8,074 bases of DNA from Planctomycetia bacterium. Its GTDB lineage: Bacteria > Planctomycetota > PLA2 > JAEUHO01. The notes under the pieces were generated by a model, which had not been told where the DNA came from, made no database searches, and saw only the letters and a program-made list of their open reading frames with translations. The DNA is taken from the NCBI GenBank assembly GCA_030618975.1, contig JAUXCH010000194.1, positions 1-8,074 on the forward strand, read 5' to 3'. Below are positions 1 through 6,221 of this stretch, piece by piece. Position 1 is the stretch's first letter. Every line of letters begins with the position of its first letter. A program made the translations under genes and the position numbers.

Positions 1-372
1 GTGCCAAATGCCATGGGAACGGAGCCGGCGCCGCGAGACAGGTTAAAAATACCGCCACGACCAGGCGTGACGGAAGAGCGCTACAACCGGCGCCGTCCGG
101 CGAGCGAGAAGGTCCTGCTCTGTGTCGGCCTGGGCCACGGCGACGTCCTGAGGATCGGCGACCACGACGTCTTCGGCGCCGAGGTGAACGCGGCGTCCAA
201 GCTGGGCGAGGACGAGGCCGGCGCGGGCGACATCCTCGTCACGACGGCGCTCCACGATGCCGTGCGGGAGGTGGACGGGGTCCACCTCGAGCCGATCGAC
301 TTCGTGCCGCCCGGCGCCGAGGGCGCGTATCGCGTCGTCTACGACCGCAGCGCGTCGAGCGCCGCCCGGTAG
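1..372 (+). CDS. Class III adenylate cyclase, C-terminal catalytic half (5' partial)
   Basis: This is the end of a class III nucleotidyl cyclase domain, which makes cAMP from ATP as a second messenger. From about residue 37 onward (numbering the open frame from base 1) it follows the family: VLLCVGLGHGDVLRIGD, then DVFGAEVNAASKLGED, then GDILVT. Asp56 lies seven residues before Asn63, the position that reads adenine in adenylate cyclases; Asn63 is the transition-state Asn. The residue four after it, usually Arg, is Lys67, as in bacterial relatives with a VNxASKLGED motif. The first catalytic half with the metal-binding aspartates is absent, so the gene begins before the window. Residues 1 to about 25 do not resemble the family and use codons rare here (TTA, AAA, ATA), so the GTG at base 1 is not a credible start. 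No regulatory domain is visible. The stop TAG lies inside the convergent neighbour. Confidence 0.82.
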   Translation: MPNAMGTEPAPRDRLKIPPRPGVTEERYNRRRPASEKVLLCVGLGHGDVLRIGDHDVFGAEVNAASKLGEDEAGAGDILVTTALHDAVREVDGVHLEPIDFVPPGAEGAYRVVYDRSASSAAR

Positions 373-1112
373 AGGGCCTCCAGACCGTCGCGGGTCTCGG
401 GGCTCCCGAAGCGCGGATTCCACTCCAGCCCGGCGAGCGAGTCGCTGATCGAGAACGCCGCGGCGAGGTCGATCTCGCGGCAGGTGGCGACGGCGAAGAG
501 GGCGGCGGCCTCCATCTCGACGGTGGCGACGCCCTCGGCCTGGTAACGCCGGACCTCGGCGATCGTCTCGCGGTAGGGCGCGTCGATCGTCCAGGTCGTG
601 CCCACGCGGTGCTCGCGTCCGGCCCCGTCGAGCGCGGCCCGCAGCCGTATCGTGAGCGGCACGGACGCGTGGGCGTGCCGGGCCGGCGGCAGGTAGTGGT
701 GGGAGGTGCCCTCGTCGCGGATCGCCCGCTCGCACACGACGAGGTCGCCGACGGCGAGGTCGTCCTGCAGGGAACCGGCGGTCCCGATCGAGACGACGCG
801 CCGCACGCCGAACGCGATCAGGTCCTCGAGGCGCAGCGCCGCGATCGGCGCGCCGATCCCGAACCCGCCGTAGACCCCGACCCGTCCCCCCGCATCGTCC
901 GGGAGCAGCAAGCCTGCCAGGTAGCCGTCGCCGCTCGTCCCCGGGTGGTGCTCGCGTACGTGTTCGAGGAGCGAGGCCTGGTAGCAGAGGATGACCGCCT
1001 CGGGCACCTCGATCGTCGGGTACTTCCCGATGCTGCGCAGGAACTCCAGGAACCTCGCGGGCCGCACCAGGGCGTCCTCGGCGTGCTTGGCGGGGAAGTG
1101 GGGGAAGGTCAT
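339..1112 (-). CDS. Nucleoside phosphorylase-family protein (PNP/UDP fold)
   Basis: A 257-residue protein of the PNP_UDP_1 superfamily, whose members split N-glycosidic bonds of nucleosides with phosphate (phosphorylases) or water (nucleosidases) in the cytoplasm for salvage. Visible motifs: a glycine-rich strand-turn GGFGIGAP (82-89), GTAGSL (110-115), GDLVV (122-126), the ribose-binding VEMEAAA (198-204) and SISDSL (221-226) with the putative catalytic Asp224. Length is normal for the family. The usual GDPxR phosphate loop near the N-terminus is not evident, and the residue before the GTxG strand, often Arg in PNPs, is Ser108. Substrate and even phosphorolysis versus hydrolysis are therefore open. 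The ATG at 1112 is chosen because the protein aligns from its first residues (MTFPHFPAKHA) and the frame upstream is only antisense to murJ. No clear Shine-Dalgarno is seen. It is transcribed away from murJ and converges on the cyclase gene. Confidence 0.85.
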   Translation of the reverse strand: MTFPHFPAKHAEDALVRPARFLEFLRSIGKYPTIEVPEAVILCYQASLLEHVREHHPGTSGDGYLAGLLLPDDAGGRVGVYGGFGIGAPIAALRLEDLIAFGVRRVVSIGTAGSLQDDLAVGDLVVCERAIRDEGTSHHYLPPARHAHASVPLTIRLRAALDGAGREHRVGTTWTIDAPYRETIAEVRRYQAEGVATVEMEAAALFAVATCREIDLAAAFSISDSLAGLEWNPRFGSPETRDGLEALYRAALDALRS

Positions 1113-1138
1113 GGGCGCGGGCCGCAAGGTACACGCCC

Positions 1139-1153
1139 CAGGTTGGGAACCTG
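1139..1153. promoter_or_regulatory. Perfect 15-bp inverted repeat (possible operator)
   Basis: CAGGTT-GGG-AACCTG: two perfect 6-bp arms around 3 bp. It lies 26 bp upstream of the phosphorylase start and about 60 bp upstream of the preferred murJ start, in the divergent intergenic region. A dimeric repressor site is plausible. As RNA it would form only a short hairpin without a U tract, so it is not a convincing terminator. Function is inferred from position and symmetry only. Confidence 0.4.
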
Positions 1154-1167
1154 AATGCCGAACATTT

Positions 1168-1207
1168 GTACCGGGTCTCGATCCGTCGTACCGGGTGTCG
1201 ATCCGGC
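1168..1207. repeat. Tandem direct repeat, 2 x 20 bp, in the divergent intergenic region
   Basis: Two adjacent 20-bp units, 1168-1187 and 1188-1207, begin GTACCGGGT and share the core CGATCCG. They match at 18 of 20 positions, differing at the 10th and 19th. The spacing of about two helical turns would place two bound proteins on the same DNA face. The location between two divergently transcribed genes suggests iterated binding sites, but a chance duplication in GC-rich DNA is possible. If murJ started at the ATG at 1155 the repeats would fall inside its coding sequence; the codon usage there argues against that. Confidence 0.45.
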
Positions 1208-1214
1208 ACGACCG

Positions 1215-2852
1215 GTGGAGCCCGTCCCCCCGCCGACCGATCCTCAGGACGTGGAGGCACACGCACACGAGCCCCGGGCAGGCGTCGCCAGGCCTGCCAG
1301 CCGCGTCTCCCTGGCCACGGGGGGCTCGCGAGTCCTTGGCTTGGCCAGGGAGTCCCTCTTCGCCGCCCTGATCGGGGCGGGGTGGGAGGCGAGCGCCTTC
1401 GTCCTGGCCTTCAGGATCCCGAACCTGCTGCGGGACTTCTTCGCGGAGGGGGCCCTGGCGTCCGCTTTCGTGCCCACGTTCACGCACGTGCGCGAGCAGG
1501 AGGGGGAAGCCCGCGCGTTCCAGGTCGCGCGCCGCGTGATGGGGACGCTGCTCCTCGTGACGGCCGCGATCGCCGTGCTGGGGGTCGTGTTCGCCCCGGA
1601 GGTCGTGGTGGTGATCGCCCCGGAGGCGTCCGGGCCGACGCGCGAGCTGACGATCCGACTCACGCGGATCATGTTCCCCTTCCTCCCGCTCGTCGCCGTG
1701 GCCGCGGTGGCGATGGGCGTGCTCAACACCTACCGCCGCTTCTTCGTTCCGGCCCTGGCCCCGGCGGCGTTCAACGTCGTCGCGATCGCGGGGGGGCTGC
1801 TGATGCTGGCCCTGAGCTGGGACGATCCGGACCGGGCCCTGTGGGCCGTGACCGCGTGGTCCGTGCTGGTCCTGTTGGGCGGCGCGGCGCAGGTCCTCGT
1901 CCAGATCCCGCTCCTGAGGCGGGTGGGGTGGCGCGGGTGGCCCGTGCCGGATCCCAGGTGGCGCGATCCGGGCGTGCGCACGGTCACGCGGCGCATGGCA
2001 CCCGCCGTGCTCGCGCTGGCGGGCACTCCGGTGATGGTGCTGATCACCACGGCGCTCGCGTCTCGTGGCGACGAATGGCCCGCGTGGCTGAACTACGCGT
2101 TCCGCCTGGTGCACCTGCCGATCGGCCTCGTGGGGGTGGCGGTCGGGACCGTGCTGTTGGCCATCGGGTCGTCCCGCGCCGCGACCGGCGACGACCGGGG
2201 ACTGGACGACCTCGTGCGCAAGGGGCTCCGGCTCACCTGGTTCCTGGCCCTGCCCGCGGCGGTGGGCCTCTGGGCGTTGGGCGAACCGATCGTGAGGATG
2301 CTCTACGAGCGCGGACGGTTCGAGCGGTCCGATACCGTGGCGGTGGCCGAGGCGCTGTCGTACTACGCCGTCGGGATCGTCTTCTACGCGGGCGTGAAGG
2401 CGGCCGCGCCGCTCTTCCTCGCGCGGGGGGACACGCGAACGCCCATGGTCTGCTCGCTCGCGGGCATCGCGGTCACGATCTCCCTCGCGTTCCTCCTGAT
2501 CGATCCGCTCGAGTACCGGGGTCTGGCCCTGGCCGTGGCGTTGGGGTCGACCTCGAACTTCGCGCTGCTGAGGTTCCTGGGCCGCCGGCGGTACGGACCG
2601 GCCTCGGGGGTCGAGGCCGGGTTCCTCCTGCGCCTCCTCGCGGCCGCGGGCGGGATGGGGGCCCTGGGATGGGGCGTGTCACGTCTTTGGCTGGTCGGTG
2701 ACCGAGCGGTGGCGTCCGGGCTCCTCAGCGCGGGGCTCACCCTGGCCTTCACCGCGGTCCTCGCGCTGCTCTATTTCCTTGGTGCAGCGGCACTTGGGGT
2801 CGAGGAGGCCGGGTGGGCGAGGCGGCGGCTACTCGGACGCGGCCGGGCCTGA
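1215..2852 (+). CDS. murJ: MurJ/MviN-type lipid II flippase
   Basis: Inner-membrane flippase of the MOP superfamily that moves undecaprenyl-linked peptidoglycan precursor (lipid II) to the periplasmic face. The family signature is clear: SRVLGLARES followed by FRIPNLLRDFFAEGALASAF, including arginines equivalent to those needed in E. coli MurJ, and later GVKAAAPLFLARGDTRTPM. The rest is a chain of about 12-14 hydrophobic helices. The start is uncertain. An ATG at 1155 gives 565 residues, but between 1155 and 1214 nine of 20 codons end in A or T, against four of the next 20, so coding probably begins near the GTG at 1215 (545 residues). GTG 1251 (533 residues) is closest to the usual length of about 510-530. 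None has a good Shine-Dalgarno. It is the first gene of an apparent operon with lptD, coaD and an oppA-like gene. Confidence 0.9.
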   Translation: MEPVPPPTDPQDVEAHAHEPRAGVARPASRVSLATGGSRVLGLARESLFAALIGAGWEASAFVLAFRIPNLLRDFFAEGALASAFVPTFTHVREQEGEARAFQVARRVMGTLLLVTAAIAVLGVVFAPEVVVVIAPEASGPTRELTIRLTRIMFPFLPLVAVAAVAMGVLNTYRRFFVPALAPAAFNVVAIAGGLLMLALSWDDPDRALWAVTAWSVLVLLGGAAQVLVQIPLLRRVGWRGWPVPDPRWRDPGVRTVTRRMAPAVLALAGTPVMVLITTALASRGDEWPAWLNYAFRLVHLPIGLVGVAVGTVLLAIGSSRAATGDDRGLDDLVRKGLRLTWFLALPAAVGLWALGEPIVRMLYERGRFERSDTVAVAEALSYYAVGIVFYAGVKAAAPLFLARGDTRTPMVCSLAGIAVTISLAFLLIDPLEYRGLALAVALGSTSNFALLRFLGRRRYGPASGVEAGFLLRLLAAAGGMGALGWGVSRLWLVGDRAVASGLLSAGLTLAFTAVLALLYFLGAAALGVEEAGWARRRLLGRGRA

Positions 2853-2883
2853 TCTTGGGCTTCACGGCTATCCTGAAGCCCCT

Positions 2884-2890
2884 GGGAGGA
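2884..2890 (+). promoter_or_regulatory. Ribosome binding site for the lptD-like gene
   Basis: GGGAGGA lies in the 50-bp gap after the murJ stop, 12 bp before the ATG at 2903. The spacing is a little long, but it is the only good purine-rich site here. It supports the 2903 start over the GTG at 2813, which would overlap murJ by 40 bp. Confidence 0.5.
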
Positions 2891-2902
2891 CGGCTGGCCG
2901 GC

Positions 2903-5707
2903 ATGGTGGGAGCGATCCGTTTGGCGCTGCTGGGCGTCCCGGTCGCCGCGCTCCTCCTGGGCGCAGCGAGCGGGTGGGCCCGGGCCGACGATCCACCCGG
3001 GGGCCGGCCCCTGCCGCCGCCCAACGTGCGCTCCGTCGGCGGGGGAGCGGCCCGTGGCCCCGCGCCCGCGCCGCGCCCCCCGTACCGTGGCTCCCCGCCC
3101 GCGCCGCGTCCCCCGACCCGGGTGCTCACCCCGCCACGTCCGCCGCCGCCGCCGCCGCAGCAGCCGCTGCCACTGCGTCCGCCCCCGGCGCCCGTCCGGC
3201 GCCCAGGCGATCCCCTACCGCCCCCCGTGGTGACGCTGCTGCGGGCGGGCAAGACCCTCCCCGGCGCTCCTGCGGCGGCGGGGCCCGCAGGGGTCCCGGT
3301 CACGCGGTTCGGCGGGGCGTCGACGCCTCGTCCCGTTCCGCCCCCGGCGCGTCCCCGCGGCGCGGTCCAGGCGCGGCCCGAGGACGTCGTGTTCGAGGTG
3401 GACCGCCCCGGCGGTACGTTCCGGCGGCTCGAGGACGCCGGGGGGCGCGAGGTCTTCGTGATGACGGGAAACCCGCGCATCACGGGCACCGAGCACGTCC
3501 GCTCCGACGGGAAGATCGCTCCCGCGTTCGACATGCGCGCGAACAAGATGGTGATCTGGGTGGACGCGGAGAAGTTCGAGCCGCTGAAGATCCTCGAGGA
3601 CGTGCGCTCGACGCTCGAGGGGGGCGAAGCCGACGGCGTCGCGCGGACCGCGGCCATCCAGTCGATCCTGCAGGAGGCCGTGCTGGGGATCTACGCCGAG
3701 GGCGCGGTCAAGCTGCAGTACGGCGACCTCACCTTCCAGGCCCAGCGGATCCACATCGAACCGCGGACCTTCCAGGCCCTCATGATCGGACCCCGGTTCC
3801 AGGGGCGGGCACGCGGGCAGGGCCAGGAGGGTGGAGACGTGCCGCTGCACGTGCGGGCGCAGACGGCGCGGCTCGTCGCGAAGGGTGTCGCCGTGTTCGA
3901 CGAAGCCACCGTGGGGGTCTCGCGCTCGACGGACCGGGTCGGTCTGAAGATCCGGACGCTCACGGTGAAGGAGCTCGAGGAGGGGACGGACGAGGACTCT
4001 GCCGACGATCCGAACCTGCTGGGGTTCCGGAACCTTTCGTCGCAGACGTACCACGCGCAAGGGACCCGGCTCTACGGCGAGCGCATCCCGCTCTTCTACT
4101 GGAAGTCGGTCGAGTTCGGCCACCCCGACGGCCCGTTGTTCCCCCTCGGATTCAAACGTGCGATCTACGGGAACCGGAGCACGTTGGGTCGCTACCTGAT
4201 CCTCGGGTTCGGCGGTCCGATCGGCCCGGCCGGCGATCGGTGGCTGGACTGGACCGCCCTCGTGGGGGGGTACACGGAGAAGGGACCGGCGGGCGGCCTG
4301 CGCCTCGCGTGGGACAGGCCGTGGGGCTTCGGCAAGGTCGAGGGGTGGGGAATCCACGACTTCGACCAGCAGGACTTCGACGACTACATCCCGCCGGAGG
4401 CGTTCCGCTGGCGCGTCAACATGGAGAGCCGGACCTACCTCCACTCCCTTGCCAAGGGGCTGTCGTTCGACGCGGAGTACAACCAGTTCTCCGACCGCAA
4501 CGTGAACCTGGAGTACTGGGAGAACGACGAGCTCACGCACAAGGAGTACGAGTCCTACGGCCGGCTCCGCTACCAGCGGGAGACCTTCGTCTCCACGCTG
4601 ATCGGCAAGTGGCACGAGCGCAACTTCGTGACCGAGACGACCGAACTGCCGCAGCTGGCGCTCTGGTTCACCTCGGTCCCGCTGCTCGTGCCGCGGAGCC
4701 GGGGGCGTCCGACGATCGATCTCACGAGCGTGAGCCGGGCGGGTCGCCTCGAGCGTGTCTTCGACATCAACCTCGACGAGCCGTCCTACGACGCGATCCG
4801 GCTGCAGACCGACACGCGGGTGAACCTCGCCTTCGACCTGAAGGACGTGCGGATCAGCTCGTACGGCGGGATCTACGCCGCCCGCTACCTGGACCGGAAC
4901 GACGGGGAGGACGACTTGACGCGGGCGGCGTTCCTCGGAGGCGCACGGGCGAATCTCCAGATCCACAAGGCCTGGCCCCGCGCGCAGGGAGGGATCTTCC
5001 AGCTCCGCCGACTTCGCCACGTGATGGACGTCGACGCGGGCTTCACGGGGCGCTGGTTCAATGACACGGACCTCGCGGAGGTGCCGTTCTTCGACCTCAC
5101 GGACACCCGGGAGGAGCGCACGGAGACGTTCCTCCGGTTCAGGAACCGTGTGCAGACGCACGACGGGCACGGGGGGACCCGGAACGTGCTGGATCTCGAG
5201 CTCTCGTGGCTCGGGCACCAGGAGGACGTGGGACCCTGGGGGCTCGACGGACCCGGCGAGATCGACTACCAGCTGCGAGCCCAGCCGCGCGAACGGATGT
5301 TCCTGGGCGGGGAGGGCCGCTGGGACATCGAGGCCGGGGAGTTCTACCGCGCGTCCATCGGCGGCGGCGGCCAACCGCACGAGCGGCTGGCGTTCTTCAC
5401 CGGCCTGCGCTACGTTCGCGGCGAGGCGACGGCCCCCTTCATCGATCTCGCCTGGCGTTGGAGCGATAAGTACGGATTCCGCCTGCTCGAGCAGTATGAC
5501 CTCCAGAACGACGAGAACCGGACGCGCTTCGTGCTGGGCCGCTATAGCGCGGACCACGCCTGGTTCTTCGGGTTCAGCCTTCGGGGTCGCGACGACGTCG
5601 GGCTGGAGTTCAACTTCCAGCCGACCGTGGGGACGGGCGGCAGAGGAGGCCGCATGATGTTCAACGACCAACCGTCCCTCGATCCCTGGGGCATCTTCGA
5701 TGAGTGA
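2903..5707 (+). CDS. lptD: LptD-like outer-membrane LPS assembly protein
   Basis: A 934-residue outer-membrane protein expected to receive LPS-type glycolipid from the periplasmic Lpt bridge and insert it into the outer leaflet. Order of parts: Sec signal peptide (1-28, cut after ARA); a proline-rich, low-complexity stretch (about 31-155) that includes six consecutive prolines; a periplasmic OstA/LptA-like beta region with IYAEGAVKLQYGDLTFQAQR near 263-282; a linking segment with GTRLYGERIPLFYW resembling the LptD step into the barrel; and from about 425 a long series of amphipathic strands rich in Tyr, Trp and Phe, ending near LEFNFQP, followed by a tail of about 20 residues. Starting at ATG 2903 puts the signal peptide exactly at the N-terminus; a GTG at 2813 would bury it. 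The protein contains no cysteine, so the disulfides that mature E. coli LptD are impossible. The call rests on architecture and the OstA motif rather than close similarity. It overlaps coaD by 8 bp. Confidence 0.75.
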   Translation: MVGAIRLALLGVPVAALLLGAASGWARADDPPGGRPLPPPNVRSVGGGAARGPAPAPRPPYRGSPPAPRPPTRVLTPPRPPPPPPQQPLPLRPPPAPVRRPGDPLPPPVVTLLRAGKTLPGAPAAAGPAGVPVTRFGGASTPRPVPPPARPRGAVQARPEDVVFEVDRPGGTFRRLEDAGGREVFVMTGNPRITGTEHVRSDGKIAPAFDMRANKMVIWVDAEKFEPLKILEDVRSTLEGGEADGVARTAAIQSILQEAVLGIYAEGAVKLQYGDLTFQAQRIHIEPRTFQALMIGPRFQGRARGQGQEGGDVPLHVRAQTARLVAKGVAVFDEATVGVSRSTDRVGLKIRTLTVKELEEGTDEDSADDPNLLGFRNLSSQTYHAQGTRLYGERIPLFYWKSVEFGHPDGPLFPLGFKRAIYGNRSTLGRYLILGFGGPIGPAGDRWLDWTALVGGYTEKGPAGGLRLAWDRPWGFGKVEGWGIHDFDQQDFDDYIPPEAFRWRVNMESRTYLHSLAKGLSFDAEYNQFSDRNVNLEYWENDELTHKEYESYGRLRYQRETFVSTLIGKWHERNFVTETTELPQLALWFTSVPLLVPRSRGRPTIDLTSVSRAGRLERVFDINLDEPSYDAIRLQTDTRVNLAFDLKDVRISSYGGIYAARYLDRNDGEDDLTRAAFLGGARANLQIHKAWPRAQGGIFQLRRLRHVMDVDAGFTGRWFNDTDLAEVPFFDLTDTREERTETFLRFRNRVQTHDGHGGTRNVLDLELSWLGHQEDVGPWGLDGPGEIDYQLRAQPRERMFLGGEGRWDIEAGEFYRASIGGGGQPHERLAFFTGLRYVRGEATAPFIDLAWRWSDKYGFRLLEQYDLQNDENRTRFVLGRYSADHAWFFGFSLRGRDDVGLEFNFQPTVGTGGRGGRMMFNDQPSLDPWGIFDE
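3140..3157 (+). repeat. (CCG)6 trinucleotide tract inside lptD
   Basis: Six perfect CCG units in frame, coding six prolines (residues 80-85) and followed by two CAG codons. Slippage here would change the number of prolines without breaking the frame. Confidence 0.8.
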
Positions 5708-6215
5708 GCACGTCGCCGTCTTCCCGGGTACGTTCGATCCCGTGACACACGGGCACCTGGATCTGATCCGCCGGGGCGGGGCGATCTTCGACGCCCTCGT
5801 CGTGGCGGTCAGCGAGGGGGGCGGCCGGACCTGGTTCCCGCTCGCCGAGCGCGTGGCGATGCTCGAGGCGCTCGTCGCCCCGTACTCGAACGTGAGCGTG
5901 CGGCCCTTCGACGGACTGCTGGTCGAGTTTGCCCAGCGCTCGGGCGCAGTCGTCCTGCTCCGAGGCGTGCGTGGGGTCCGCGACTACGAGTACGAGTTGG
6001 AGATGGCTTGGGCGAACCGCGGGCTCGCACCCGAGATCGACACGGTGTTCCTGGCGCCTTCGCCGCAGGTGGCGCTCGTGTCGTCCAGCCTCGTGCGGGA
6101 GGTCGCCTCGCTCGGGGGCGACGTCTCGGCCTGGGTGCCACCCTCCGTGGTTCGGGCCCTGGCGAAGCAGCGGCCCACCGGGCCCCGGTCAGACGCGTCG
6201 CGAAAGGAGGACTAG
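5700..6215 (+). CDS. coaD: Phosphopantetheine adenylyltransferase
   Basis: Cytoplasmic enzyme of CoA synthesis: 4'-phosphopantetheine + ATP gives dephospho-CoA + diphosphate. The nucleotidyltransferase signature is intact: PGTFDP (9-14) and TxGH at 16-19. RGVRGVRDYEYE (88-99) carries the arginines matching R88 and R91 of E. coli, and VSSSLVREVASLGGDVS lies near 127-143. Length (171 residues) is slightly above the usual 160, because of a polar C-terminal tail. One departure: the loop that carries Lys42 in E. coli (ASPSKKPMF) reads SEGGGRTWF here, with Arg43 as the only basic residue. The ATG overlaps the lptD stop as ATGAGTGA, which suggests translational coupling. The last codons (RKED) also encode the Shine-Dalgarno of the next gene. 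coaD often sits next to rsmD in other bacteria; here it follows lptD. Confidence 0.95.
   Translation: MSEHVAVFPGTFDPVTHGHLDLIRRGGAIFDALVVAVSEGGGRTWFPLAERVAMLEALVAPYSNVSVRPFDGLLVEFAQRSGAVVLLRGVRGVRDYEYELEMAWANRGLAPEIDTVFLAPSPQVALVSSSLVREVASLGGDVSAWVPPSVVRALAKQRPTGPRSDASRKED
6203..6210 (+). promoter_or_regulatory. Strong Shine-Dalgarno for the oppA-like gene, inside the end of coaD
   Basis: AAAGGAGG, 11 bp before the ATG at 6222, lies within the final codons of coaD. It is the strongest ribosome binding site in the window and fixes the next gene's start. A separate promoter is not evident, so the downstream gene is probably read from the operon transcript. Confidence 0.75.
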
Positions 6216-6221
6216 TCCACC

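Noticed and set aside
1139..1153. Rho-independent terminator
   Set aside because: The stem is only 6 bp with a 3-base loop and no T tract, and no gene ends just before it on either strand.
1168..1207. CRISPR-like array
   Set aside because: Only two adjacent units without spacers and no cas genes.
1113..2114. N-terminal extension of the minus-strand phosphorylase frame to 591 residues
   Set aside because: The extra part is Arg/Gly/His-rich and antisense to murJ; family similarity starts at the ATG at 1112.
2813..2902. GTG at 2813 as the lptD start
   Set aside because: It would put 30 residues ahead of a well-formed signal peptide and overlap murJ by 40 bp; ATG 2903 follows a GGGAGGA site.
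2698..5064. A 788-codon plus-strand frame overlapping murJ and lptD
   Set aside because: It is an Arg/Pro/Gly-rich shadow of lptD in another frame, with no domain.
3215..5671. An 818-codon open frame on the minus strand antisense to lptD
   Set aside because: Its sequence is low in hydrophobic order and has no recognisable domain; long antisense frames are expected where third positions are G/C-rich. The plus strand has a signal peptide and OstA motif.
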